Below are positions 44,441-54,251 of a stretch of 54,976 nucleotides of DNA, one piece after another. The position numbers and the translations under genes were made by a program. The notes under the pieces are model-generated. The model was not told where the DNA came from and did no database searches. It worked only from the letters and a program-made list of their open reading frames with translations. The stretch is from Zygnema cylindricum. Taxonomy: Eukaryota > Streptophyta > Zygnematophyceae > Zygnematales > Zygnemataceae. The stretch lies in assembly GCA_037447655.1 (NCBI GenBank), contig JBBHKE010001237.1, positions 97,252 through 152,227 on the forward strand, in the 5' to 3' direction. The stretch's first letter is position 1; every line of letters starts with the position of its first letter.

Positions 44441-45622
44441 CTAGTCAATCTTTAATTTCAGACCACACTTCTCCCTGCAAAAAATTAGTTTAGGGGAAGG
44501 CACAGGTTTGGTCATCATATCTGCTACCATCTCACTATCTGGTCTGTACTCTAAACTGATTATTTTGTTTTCTACTTTCTCTCTAACAAAGCTGAATCTG
44601 ATGCCCATGTGTTTGGCTTTAAAATGATATTTAGGATTGGCAGAAATAGCGATTGCTGCCTGATTATCACAAAATATTTTCTGCACACCACTCTTAAGGT
44701 GACCAAGCTCACCAAGCAAAGACTTGACCCACATCAATTCTTTTACAGCAGAGCAAGAGGCCATATACTCAGCCTCTATGGTGGACTGAGCAATAACCTT
44801 TTGCTGTTTGCTACTCCAACAGCAAGCCCCATCACCGACATATAATACATATCAAGAAGTGCATCTCCTCATCGGAGCATCACCATAACTGGCATCACTC
44901 CAAGTAGTGATGTCAGTATTCTCCCCACCCAAATGCAACCATAGATCCCTAGTTCCTACCAAATATCTAAGGACTCTCTTAGCTGCCTCCCAATCTTTCT
45001 TAGTGGGAGCATTTAGACTTCTACTCAGCACTCCTACAGCTGCAGCTAAATCCGGCCGGGTACAATTCATAAAATAGATTAGACTTCCCACTACTTGCTT
45101 GTAAGGAATAGTCTGCATGAACTTCTGTTCATCAGGAGATAATTCCTCGTCTAAGACTATGACTCCTTCTTCCTCACTCCCCTCACTTCCCTTCTTCAAC
45201 TCCATTGGAGTTGTACAACTATTAGCTTTATCCATTTGAAATTTTTCAAGCATGTTCCCTATTGCTTCTTTTTGAGTCAGTTTTATAATTTTCCTTTTTC
45301 GTTCTCTCTCTACTTGAATTCCCAAAATATATCTTGCTTCTCCCATATCCTTCATTTCAAATCTCCCCTTAAGATCGGTTTTCAGTTTGTTAATTTTTTC
45401 CATTGATTTACTTAAAACAAGCAAATCATCAACATAACCTGCAATAAATATAAAACCTTCCTCATCTTCAAGAACATAGATTGAGTGATCTGAGCTGATC
45501 CAAATATATCCCAGACCGGTAAGAAACTCATCAAGCTTCTTATTCCATTGTCGAGGTTCCTGTTTCAAACCATAAAGAGATTTAATCAGCCGGCATACCT
45601 TACTCTCCTCTCCTTCCTCCAC
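44441..45622 (-). pseudogene. A2 RT C-terminal part and RNase H
   Basis: A continuation of the A2 polyprotein after a one-base deletion near 45640. 44852-45622 has the RT active-site stretch AGYVDDLLVLSKS (Ala-Gly where relatives have Ala-Ile) and ends in RNase H WSDASYGDAPMRRCTS at a TGA (44849-44851, relatives Gly). The same frame continues to 44441 through MEAEYMASCSAVKELMWV, IFCDNQAAIAISANPKYHF and FSFVREKVENKI. Only two lesions, this stop and the upstream frameshift, separate A2 from a full-length product. Confidence 0.9.
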
Positions 45623-48600
45623 AAAACCTTCAGTTGTCGCATGAAGATCTCCTCTTCCAATTCTCCATGCAAAAAGGCTGTCTTGATTTCCATCTGATGC
45701 ACTTCCATGTCTTCCGTCGCTGCTAAACTGAGAAGTATGCGGACAGAGGGAAATCTGACCACCGGGGCAAAGGTTTCCTCGTAGTCAATTCCTTCCTTTT
45801 GTGTAAATCCCTTTGCCACTAATCTGGCCTTGTAGCGCTCGATTGTGTTATCTGGGTTCAGTTTTAATTTGAAAACCCACTTACAACCGATTGGTTTTCG
45901 GTTAGGTGGACAGTCCACCAGCTCCCAAGTATCGGCTGCCATGATTGAAGCCATCTCCTCATTGATGGTTGTCTTCCACCGGTTTCTTTCTGGACAAGTC
46001 ATCGCCTCTCCATAAGTTTGAGGTTCATCTTGATGAGATAGTTTATTTACCTTGTTATTAACCTGTTTTTCTTGCAGTCTTTTGCTACTTCTCCTCCCCC
46101 CCTCAAAATCTGAGGCCGGAATAGATGGTTCTCGTGGATTCTTTCGAACAAACTCGGCTTCTCCCCTATCCCTTGATTCCGAATCAATTTCCACCACGTC
46201 TTCCGCTTCGAGTAGAGTTGTCACTGGAGTTTCCACAGCCGAGTCCTTTTCGGTCTGATTTGTTCCTGCAAGAATGTCATCTTCTCTAAAACCTGGATAG
46301 TTAGGAAGCTCAAAGTCATCGGAATTTTTTGACTCAAATCTGATTTTTACTGACTTCGTATATTTGAAGGGATCCACAGACTTTCCTTCATCCATAACTA
46401 CTAGATGCTTTACTAATATTATATCTTCCCTTTTTAGATCATAGACTCTATATCCTTTAACATCTTCATCATATCCTAATAAGTATCCCGGTTTTCCTTT
46501 AGGATCTAGCTTCCAATTGGACCGATCAGTATCTAGACTGAACACTTGACTGCCGGAAACCTTTAAGTGAGATATGTCTGGTTTCCGGCCTGTCCATCTC
46601 TCATAAGGTGTTTGATCTTTTATAGCTGAAGTAAGAACTCTATTCTTGAGGTAGTTAGCACAGTTCATTGCTTCTGCCCAAAACCTTTTTCCTATCTTTT
46701 TATCTGACAACATACTTCTAGCACTATCACTTAGTGTTCTATTTAACCTTTCAACTACCCCATTCTGTTCCGGATTTTCTGGGACTGTCTTTTGGTGTTG
46801 AACCCCATCTTCCCTCAGAAAATCCTCAAACTGGTTAGAAGTATACTCTCCACCATTGTCACTCCTTACTCTCTTGATTGGAGTTTCATGGAGTTTTTCG
46901 CTCCATGCTTTATATTGTCTAAAACAATCCTCAGCTTCGGACTTGTTTTTCAAAAAATATACCCGGGAATACCGAGACCAATCATCAGTTATAGTCATCA
47001 TAAATCTCTTCCCCCCCGGTGAGGGCACTCTAGCCGGTCCCCAAATATCTGTGTGTACTAGATCTAGAAGTTTTTCTCCCTTATAGGTGGCTGTTTTAGG
47101 AAAGGGTAATCTGTGTGCTTTACCTTGAGCACATCCACTACAATCACTTATATCATCACTCTCACTGAACTGAATCCCTTCCACCACTCCCATCTTTTTC
47201 ATCTCTCTTAACTTATCTAGATTCACATGCCCAAGCCTCTTATGCCACATCATAATATCATGAACACCAGCATAGTAAAGTTTCTTCTTTTCATTACTTA
47301 AGATCAGCCTAAACATCCCATGGCTACCTTTCTCAGCAATGAAATAGACATCATCCTCAAAACTAGCAGTAAAGACTCCTTCCCTAGTGCTAGTAAAAAA
47401 ACCCTTATCATCTAATACTGATGTAGAGATAAGATTTTTGTTCAGCTCCGGAATAAACAATACATCGGAGAATGTTAATATGGATGTCTTTCCTTCTACT
47501 AACACTTTTAGATCTACCGATCCTACAAGAGTAGTGGTGACTATCCTCCCATCCCCGTACTCTATCTCTACGGTGGGAATCTTTCTTATCTTAGTGAACA
47601 GGTGTCTATCCTTACACATGTGCATGGAAGCACCTGAATCTACAATCCAGCCTGCTTCACCTTTCAATCCACCGTAAGCACATTTCTGCCTCCGTGGAAT
47701 TTCGACCTCTTTTTTCGCCTCCAACTCCTCATCCAAAAGGAGCTCATCGTCCTCGTCCTCGGATTCAGCCTCAAGTACCTGTGTGACAAGGGCCTTTTTC
47801 TTTCCTCTCGGGCTTCCACCGGTCTGCCCCTCCTTTAACCGAAGCTCGGTTAGCTTAGTGCACTCTGCCATATAGTGCCCCGGTTTCTTACAAAAATGAC
47901 ATAGACCTTTGGGAGCCCTTGGTTCGAACTCATCTGCCTGTTTTTTCTGCTCCCTACCCCCATAGTTTCCGACCGGTTTTCGGGAATCCCTATTCCTCCA
48001 ATCAGTCGCTGTTGCCAAGGCTTGGCCACTCTTTCCTCCCCTTCGGATCTCAATTGTATTCTCTTGAACGAGAATCATCCCTACCACTGAGTTCCATATC
48101 CACCTTGAGTCAGGCAAGTCTTTCACACGGTAAACTATGTTCACGAACTCATCAGGTAACTTCATCAGTAAACAGTTAACTTTTTCTTTTTCATTAAAAT
48201 CTTTTCTTGCACTCTCTAGCTCCATGAAGAGTGTAGCAACCTCATTGCAAAAATCCAACATATTTCCCCCTTTGTATACATACTCCTTAACTTTCTGATC
48301 AGCCAACTGTTGTTGCTGAATCGTACCACTTCGATACATCTCTATGAGAGCCATCCAAAGATCGGATGCTCTTTCTACCTGCAAATGAAGACATGCAAGT
48401 CCTTGAGTGAGATGGCGTAGGATGAATTGCTTTGCCGCCATATTGTTGAAGTCCCAGGTTTCAGTATCATTCTCCTTATTCCTCGGAATAGGTGACATGA
48501 ATGTCGAACCAGTTGCTATTGGTGTGGTCGTCTCCTTCTCCTTTCTTTTGTCCACCACCTCTCTTTTTTTTGTTTCCTCCGTTGAAGGTGGGTCCTCTTT

Positions 48601-48798
48601 CCTGGTGAATCTGGTTCCTCCAAACCCTGGAGGAATTCCAAGACTTGATGGACGCCCCAACCGTCCACTCACTATCCCCCAAAACCTTTTTTCGCATAGA
48701 GCTCCTATCATCATACCTTCCCCGTATATGAAGCCGGTTCCATTAAAGATTGGTACCCTAGAGGGTGGGCCCATAACCTGAAACTCTGAGACCTCCAT
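45586..48798 (-). CDS. A2 gag-protease-integrase-RT(N) open frame
   Basis: 1070 codons. The start at 48798 is inside the 5' LTR (M-E-V-S-E-F-Q, then V-M-G-P through the primer site). In order: gag with PPGFGGTRF and an acidic/lysine-rich linker; zinc knuckle CHFCKKPGHYMAEC; protease IVDSGASMHMC; HHCC WHKRLGHVNL and CSGCAQGKAH; integrase HTDIWG, VRSDNGGEY and VERLNRTL; linker; RT start KWVFKLKLNPDNTIERYKAR, YEETFAPVVRF, MEIKTAFLHGELEE (relatives MDIKTAF). It goes out of frame at RQLKVLW (relatives RQPEGFV) through a one-base deletion. Family A consensus residues of protease and integrase are present. Confidence 0.93.
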   Translation of the reverse strand: MEVSEFQVMGPPSRVPIFNGTGFIYGEGMMIGALCEKRFWGIVSGRLGRPSSLGIPPGFGGTRFTRKEDPPSTEETKKREVVDKRKEKETTTPIATGSTFMSPIPRNKENDTETWDFNNMAAKQFILRHLTQGLACLHLQVERASDLWMALIEMYRSGTIQQQQLADQKVKEYVYKGGNMLDFCNEVATLFMELESARKDFNEKEKVNCLLMKLPDEFVNIVYRVKDLPDSRWIWNSVVGMILVQENTIEIRRGGKSGQALATATDWRNRDSRKPVGNYGGREQKKQADEFEPRAPKGLCHFCKKPGHYMAECTKLTELRLKEGQTGGSPRGKKKALVTQVLEAESEDEDDELLLDEELEAKKEVEIPRRQKCAYGGLKGEAGWIVDSGASMHMCKDRHLFTKIRKIPTVEIEYGDGRIVTTTLVGSVDLKVLVEGKTSILTFSDVLFIPELNKNLISTSVLDDKGFFTSTREGVFTASFEDDVYFIAEKGSHGMFRLILSNEKKKLYYAGVHDIMMWHKRLGHVNLDKLREMKKMGVVEGIQFSESDDISDCSGCAQGKAHRLPFPKTATYKGEKLLDLVHTDIWGPARVPSPGGKRFMMTITDDWSRYSRVYFLKNKSEAEDCFRQYKAWSEKLHETPIKRVRSDNGGEYTSNQFEDFLREDGVQHQKTVPENPEQNGVVERLNRTLSDSARSMLSDKKIGKRFWAEAMNCANYLKNRVLTSAIKDQTPYERWTGRKPDISHLKVSGSQVFSLDTDRSNWKLDPKGKPGYLLGYDEDVKGYRVYDLKREDIILVKHLVVMDEGKSVDPFKYTKSVKIRFESKNSDDFELPNYPGFREDDILAGTNQTEKDSAVETPVTTLLEAEDVVEIDSESRDRGEAEFVRKNPREPSIPASDFEGGRRSSKRLQEKQVNNKVNKLSHQDEPQTYGEAMTCPERNRWKTTINEEMASIMAADTWELVDCPPNRKPIGCKWVFKLKLNPDNTIERYKARLVAKGFTQKEGIDYEETFAPVVRFPSVRILLSLAATEDMEVHQMEIKTAFLHGELEEEIFMRQLKVLWRKERRVRYAG
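48764..48778 (-). other. A2 primer-binding site
   Basis: The minus strand GGTTATGGGCCCACC abuts LTR end GTTTCA. Perfect 15-nt match to the anticodon arm of plant-type initiator tRNA-Met as I recall it. Confidence 0.78.
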
Positions 48799-49086
48799 AA
48801 GTACTCAGAGTAGACAGCTTCCAAGAAGCCTCTAGGATAATCCTGACCCCTTTGTGTTTCAGCAAAAATAACTGCCACCCTGGCAGACAAAAACCCTGAC
48901 CACCTGCACCCCTGTGAAGGCAAGACTCCCCTGAGTTGATAGCAAAAAGAATCCCTGAATTTGCTCCCCTGAGCAGTAAGTTATGGAGGGTCAAAGTTGA
49001 CCTTTTGTACAGAAGCTCTCTGGGAGAGGGGGTCCTATCTTCTAATTTTTCTAAGTCCTATCTCTCTCACAGACTCTATCTACTGG

Positions 49087-49162
49087 TGTACGGAACCAAT
49101 CAGAATTGAGTTCCGTACGCAAAAGTACAGCTGCCGGTGTACTTTAGGTACGGACATTGTAC
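49087..49162 (-). promoter_or_regulatory. CCAAT + GTAC cluster in A2 5' LTR
   Basis: Six GTAC words and CCAATC at 49096-49101. Some sit in short palindromes (CCGTACGC, AAGTACAG, TGTACTTT). At the place of the B TATA box this family has CTTCTGTACAAAAGG, or CTTCTATACAAAAGG in the A1 and A5 LTRs, a weaker TATA-like word. Confidence 0.38.
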
Positions 49163-49541
49163 GACATGGCCAAAATGTCGACACATGTCAAATCCGGATT
49201 CGGTGCCGTAATCTCCGGAGATTCCACAATCCAACGGAATTTTGCCACGCGTCATCCGATGTGGCGATGGCCACAAACCGCCGAAATCTTCCTCCGCGAT
49301 CTCGGCGCTAATCCTGGCCGTCCGATTAAATTCGGATTTAATCGTAACCGTAATAAATACATGCGCGGTATTTGTTTCACTTACGAAACAAATGCGCAGT
49401 ATTGATTTTTGTCCGTACCGTAATTCGTACATTATATACTTCTGGATCTATGTATCCCGTAATCCATAACAGTTAAATGATTTATCGTACGTATACGTAA
49501 TTAAGTAATTATCAAACTATATGGTATGTAACACTACTGCT

Positions 49542-49619
49542 AGACTTAACGGCTAAGGCTACCGGCTACTTCTTGTCTGCCGGCTGGTAGGTACAAGGAT
49601 CAAATCCTGCCGCCGGCAC
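49542..49619 (+). other. tRNA-like module in A2 5' LTR (antisense)
   Basis: GACTTAACGGCTAAGGC and GGTACAAGGATCAAATCCTG, ending GCCGGCACAT. Confidence 0.5.
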
Positions 49620-49824
49620 ATACCTTTTAAATAAATAAGCTCTAATATAAAATTCCCGTAAACCTCAGGATAGCCAAGGTAGCCATGGCTCTAGCTTCCT
49701 CTCCATCTTCTCAGTGACTGCGACAAGTTTGAGAGTTGGAGAGAGAAGTTAGAGATAGACTGCCTCGGCTTCTATATTTCTTTTCAGACCTAGAAAATAC
49801 TAATAAAAACCATTAGTTTCTACA

Positions 49825-51300
49825 GATAGCGGATCCGAACCCGCCATGGGGGGAGATGACCGCGTCTTCCTGTACAACTCTTTCAACTGTCAACAAACAG
49901 GTCATGGATGGAAGCGCTGCCCCCGGAAGCTCAAACGAGAATTGGCTCTCGAGCAGAAGGAATCAAAAAAGTTGAGAGTTGAAAGGACCAAAAAGCAGCA
50001 AGAAAGAAACAAGGGGGAGGATCGAAAGACAAAACCCTTATGAACAAAAGCAATTAGCGTTCGACTCAGTCGTCTGAGACTGCAAAAATGTCACAAGCCC
50101 AGTTGCGACAAATCAAACTTCCAAAATTCGATGACGCGCAAATCTTCAATGAATTGAGGGGCAAATATACCACCGAGGGCTCCAAATGTGAGGCTTGCGG
50201 TTTCATAGGTCACAAAGAAAGGTAGTGTTTCCGAAAGAATGGGGTCCTGAAGGAGATGATGCAATATGCACTGTTTACCAACAAAGGTGAAACTGCTGTA
50301 AACCCTCTCCCTCTCCAGCTTCTTTACCCTTTAGGACACGGCACCACGGAAGATTCAAGACGACAGCCAACAGGTCAAACAAGACTCACCGCGGACATTA
50401 TAATCCAACAGCAGAGCCAGCGACTGGCGACAATGGCTGCAGAATTCGCAGCCCTACGATTGGGATCTCCCTCCGGACTCCTGCTCTGACAGCCGCTCAA
50501 AAACTCCAGCGGAGAAAACAAGAGGTACTACAAAAGCTTTCGGAGCTTAAACAAGAAACCGGGGCGGGCGAAGAAGATGACGATGTGATTAGGTGGGACA
50601 TCGAACCTCCTAAAGCGCATCACGCACAAACCTTCCTTTTTGGAGCCTAGAATGTCGGTGTGGGAGACAGTCCCAAGCAGCTTCGTAACATCGGCGCAGA
50701 GAAGAGACAAGCAAAGACTTGCACAAGGAGACCAAAATAGGAAGACCACTGGACCTTTGTCTTTCACCCCCAGGGCATTCAATCTATACGACAAAATAGG
50801 TCTCAAAATCAAACCCAGAAACTCGCCTCCCCTGGCCGCAAAGAAATTGCCTCCCAAATTCGAGAATTACAGGACAGCAAACACCAAAGAAATGGAAAAA
50901 CAAGCAAAGGAGGAAGAAAAACAGATCAATTAAGACTGGTTCAAAAAATATTTGGCGGAACGTCCGGAAGATACCACACCAGAAACAACACCAAAACAGG
51001 AATCCGACCAAGAAAGAGAGGAAACAAGAGGGGGGGAGCAAGAAAAACTGGAGGAACCCGCATATTCCCCCATTTCGTCGCCAAAAACTCAACCTCCTTC
51101 CTCCAAACCAGCAGTGATGTTAGTAAGGCATCTAATGCCCTACGCCGTCACTCACGTGAAAAAACTAGCCTCTTCCCATAACATGCCGAAAAAAACTCTC
51201 ATCAAGGCCCTCGAAGGAGATTCACTCAGGAGGGGAGAAAATTGACCGGGCAGATCAGGCCAGATTCGTCTTTTGGTCTGCCGACCCAAAGACCCCTATG
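49825..51300 (+). pseudogene. G gag C-terminal part with two zinc knuckles
   Basis: It continues the G frame after A2. Knuckle 1 (49879-49920) reads S-X2-C-X4-H-X4-C (NCQQTGHGWKRC): the first Cys codon is TCT instead of TGT. It is followed by a Lys/Glu-rich helix to 50040. Knuckle 2 (50187-50228) reads CEAC-GFIG-H-KER-stop-C, a correct C-X2-C-X4-H-X4-C spacing with a TAG at 50223-50225. After it come a helical region with IIIQQQSQRLATMAAEFAALRL, an acidic segment (GEEDDDVIRWDIEPP) and Gln/Lys/Glu-rich coil sequence to about 51240. Knuckles of this type bind genomic RNA in retroviral and retrotransposon Gag. Several stops and frameshifts. Confidence 0.7.
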
Positions 51301-51327
51301 ATAGAAACGGATTATAAGACGTAATCG

Positions 51328-51759
51328 GTGGCGCTAATCCTCAACCAGACGGGAAATTTCAAACTCAACGGATACGGCGGATGTCACGATGCAGTGGTCG
51401 ATACCGGAGCACTCCCAAATCTAATTACCACTCTGCAGCAAATGCTTGAGGAACTCCGACCGGAAATCTGCTCCATTAACATCTGCCAAAGCACAATTAG
51501 CAGTGGGAGCCAGCTGGTCCACCGAATTATCAAGGCCATGTTAATCTAGTTTTCCAATGAGGCGGGTCAGGAGGTCCGAATTCAGCTTCCCTTCTTGGTG
51601 TTGGAAGGTAAGCACTTTGAAATTCTGCTGGGGATGGCCACCTGGACAAGGTTGAATATGGGATTAAGTGTGTTGAAAGAGCAGTTCACTTTTCGGGATC
51701 CTAAGGATCCGGAATGGGTCAAGGTGGTGGCACCCAGGATTTATAAAATAGGGGGAAAA
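51328..51759 (+). pseudogene. G aspartic protease (retropepsin-like, broken)
   Basis: Two open pieces in one frame (51328-51549 and 51595-) separated by a TAG at 51547-51549. The active site AVVDTGALPNLI is at 51394-51429 with DTGA at 51400-51411. The second conserved motif, hydrophobic-hydrophobic-Gly, is FEILLGMATW at about 51619-51648. The spacing of about 75 residues between the two fits a single-lobe retropepsin. Position after the zinc knuckles fits Gag-PR order. The stop and the later frame change before the methyltransferase make it non-functional. A pararetrovirus-type protease is an alternative. Confidence 0.7.
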
Positions 51760-52218
51760 ACAATGTTTCGTAGCCAAATGTTATCCTGTTTATGCTACCC
51801 ATACTCCAACAAAGCTGCTTGCCAGCGCTACCGATATCGCATACGTGATATAGCAATTCCCTATTTCCAAGCGGTGGGAAAAGGCATACCAGAGCAGATT
51901 AACACAGATAGCAAAACTTCGGCGGGAAGTGGACCAGTCATTCGCAGCTATATTGGCCAAGGAGAAAATTCCTTGGGAAGAATCTTCGGAGGTTCCACCC
52001 GAGAATCAAAAATTCCATCGACAAGTGGTGTCATTATCAATTCTAGATTCCAAACTCTGGATATTATCCCTATTCTCTGGAATAAGCTTGGACCTAGAGG
52101 CTGTATTGAAAGCCGGATATAACGTGGAGTCTTATGTGACCGTGGAAATCTCCCCTGATCCTCGGGCAGTCATTGAACACCGACAACAACAGCTCCACCA
52201 CTTATGCCCCCAGCAACT
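51760..52218 (+). pseudogene. G DNA (cytosine-5) methyltransferase, N-terminal part (motifs I-II)
   Basis: The frame from about 51795 (KLLASATDIAYVI, TAG, then KRWEKAYQSRLTQIAKLRREV) leads into 51929-52218. Motif I, the AdoMet-binding loop, is WILSLFSGISLDLEAVLKAGYNV cut here to LSLFSGIS at 52064-52087 (family LFSGIGG-like). Motif II is YVTVEISPDPRAVIEHR, with the conserved Glu at 52145-52147. The frame is cut at Gln-Leu 52214-52219 by solo LTR F. The segment between protease and motif I is helical and charged and could be a spacer or targeting arm. The layout places the enzyme inside the polyprotein of a retroelement. Confidence 0.78.
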
Positions 52219-53371
52219 TGTTGGAATTCAAGTGTTTTTTATAGGTCTAGAGATTGCAAAATAAAAAGCAAATAGGAGATATTGACAACCTGCCTCTAAC
52301 TCCTCACTCAAGTCCCCACACTTATCGCAATCACTTAAGACTGGAGGAGGAGTTAGTAAGCTAAGTCGTTGTGAGAGACAAGTGCTTTTTCATGGGTTTT
52401 AAAAGGGAGCTTGACGGTGATTTGATCCTTACTCATCGACAAAACAAGATTTTGCTACCTTATCTTAATAGTCTATATCAAGCGATAGAGTATATGAGGC
52501 GATAAATATATAAATTCTACATTTCTAATTCATTTAACGTGAACTATACAAAATGCATAGAAACAAGAGGTAAAGTCAAATACGGTACGGTTATGAAATA
52601 AATGTCGTGCATTTTGTTTGACATCGGAAAGAATACCGGGTAAGTATTTATGACGGCTACGATTGAAATCCGGATTTGATCGCACGGCCGCGAAAGATGC
52701 CGAGATCGCGGAATAGGATGTTCGCGGTTTGCGATCACCGCCGCATCGAATGACACGTGGCAAAACCACATTGGATTGCGGCAACTCCGAGATTACGGAA
52801 ACAAATTCAAACAAGACATGTGTCGACATTTTGGCCATGTAGTACGATGGACGTACAGAAAGTACACCGGCACCTGTTCTTTTCTGTACGACACAGTATT
52901 GTAATTGGTGCCGTACTTCAGTAGATAGAGCTTTAGAGGGAGATAGGACTTAGGAAAATTTTGTAGATAGGACCCTCTCTTTGAGAGATCTTCTGTACAA
53001 AAGGTCATCTTTGACCATTCATAACAATCAATTTACTTAACCATTTTCAGTGATTATTTTTGTTGCGGACTCAAGGGAGTCCAGGCTACACAAAGATGTA
53101 GTTGGTCAGAGTTTTTGTCTGCCAGGGTAGCTTCATTTCTAAGGGAAAGTCAAAATGGGTGAATGTGTCTAAATCTCATATTCTAACTTGGCATTGTGTG
53201 GTGGAACTGAGCACACGAAAAGTGTTATATCACAGTGGTGAAGTTGTATTGGGGTTCTGATTGTCAAGGGGTCACTCATTTGGGTTTATATGAAGTGGGA
53301 GTTGGCACTATCTAGATTAACTTCTTTTGGATCTGCCTACTCTGAGGGCCGATGGAGGTCTCATCGTTTCA
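52219..53371 (+). repeat. Solo LTR F inside the methyltransferase (TSD CAACT)
   Basis: 1153 bp from TGTTGGAATTCAAG to GTCTCATCGTTTCA, with CAACT at 52214-52218 and 53372-53376. It is in the same superfamily as A: GGTCTAGAGA near the U3 start, CCTGCCTCTAACTCC, a GTAC cluster at about 52830-52920 and the GGAGGTCTCA end. No internal region. Diverged from the A consensus. It interrupts the methyltransferase between motifs II and IV. Confidence 0.88.
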
Positions 53372-53376
53372 CAACT

Positions 53377-54251
53377 TCCAATATCCGCCATCTCCAGATC
53401 TCACCGAAGCCTTCCCCAAAACTTAGACAATATCGTGAAACCCAATTTAGCATTGCTGGAGCGAGTAGATATGGTAATGGCATGATGGCCATGTCAATAA
53501 TACTATCTAGCAGAGAAAGGCGAGGGACATCAAGACATCCGAAGTCGACCTTCTTCCAGATGATCAAATTAATTTCTTGGCTCCAACAGTCCCAAAACAC
53601 ACTAGTGTGGTACGTTTTGGAAAATGTTCACCCGAAGATGATAAAAGTAAACAGGTCGCCAATAGCTGGAATCAAGTTAAGGAGATTTTAGGGGCTCCCC
53701 TCGTTTTTGATGCAGCACAATTGGGTTTAAATGCTCACACACTTTGGGCTTACTAGACCAATCTGATACCTCTATCAGTCCTAAACCAGCTCTTACAGAA
53801 CCACAACACATATCCTCAAATTATTCTGCAACAAATTCTACGGCCACGGCGGATGGCCACTCCAGTTACCAAGGCTCATCGTCCTCCGTATTTTCAATGC
53901 AAAAAACCACGGGCACAACTTCGAGCCCTGCCAACCTTGGTTTCCTTCCCAAACAGCCATGCGTATGAGAATGGAGCAGTGGCAATGACATTCAACAGCA
54001 AAATGGGAGTTTGGACAACACCAAAGGTGAAAGAACGAGAACAAGCAATGGGATCCCAACCTGCCACCACAACAGCATCAGCTATTTCACACCTGAATAG
54101 GTGCAGCCTACTTGGACATAGCATGGATCTCATTACAATCACTTTGGTGATAAAACATTCTCTTGCCTTTTCCAATTTACACTCTCCTCAGAAAAGGGCT
54201 AGCTGCCTTCAAGCTCCCAGACCAGCGCAACGTAGCAGCAGAGCAACTTAG
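53377..54251 (+). pseudogene. G DNA (cytosine-5) methyltransferase, catalytic and C-terminal part (motifs IV-X)
   Basis: Resumes as QLPISAIS in the same frame as the left half. Motif IV: the catalytic Cys lies in WPCQ (TGT at 53492-53494), bracketed by TGA at 53483-53485 and TAA at 53498-53500 where glycines are expected, then AEKGEGHQDIRS. Motif VI: WYVLENVHP with ENV at 53620-53628, one frame over. From 53631 a third frame gives EDDKSKQVANSW, PLVFDAAQLGLNAHTLWAY, a TAG at 53754-53756 where Trp is expected, then TNLIPLSVLNQLL (motif VIII region). The target-recognition region follows. Motif IX is TPKVKEREQAMG (ERE at 54033-54041) and motif X is RCSLLGHSMDL (about 54099-54131). Motif X spacing looks closer to the DNMT3/DRM side than to DNMT1, tentatively. 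Confidence 0.82.

Larger units (their letters stand above)
43382..49824 (-). mobile_element. Element A2, Ty1/copia, nearly intact, inserted in G gag
   Basis: 3' LTR 43382-44427 and 5' LTR 48779-49824, each 1046 bp and differing at roughly 18 sites by eye. Purine tract from 44428, primer site 48764-48778. The right flank is GATAG; the left flank is GATAC followed by three extra bases ACT. This fits a mutated 5-bp duplication, because joining GTGGTGGATAG restores an open G frame. Confidence 0.93.
48779..49824 (-). repeat. A2 5' LTR
   Basis: 1046 bp, TGAAACTCTGAGACC to TTAGTTTCTACA. The differences from the 3' LTR are spread along the whole length, unlike in B2. Confidence 0.9.

Noticed and set aside
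49157-49405. ORF of about 80 codons (MYDMAKMSTHVKSGFGAVI) repeated in family A LTRs
   Set aside because: It lies entirely in U3, opposite to the element, and is open only in the closest copies (29384, 43760, 49157). It reads through the GTAC cluster. No protein resemblance.
51328-51759. Endogenous pararetrovirus
   Set aside because: The protease alone would allow it, but no movement protein, coat-type sequence or viral RT is seen. The neighbouring zinc-knuckle gag and methyltransferase fit a retrotransposon better.
53290-53691. Independent gene of 133 codons starting at 53290
   Set aside because: The start lies in solo LTR F and only the second half matches methyltransferase motif VI. The true coding path enters from the left half of the methyltransferase.
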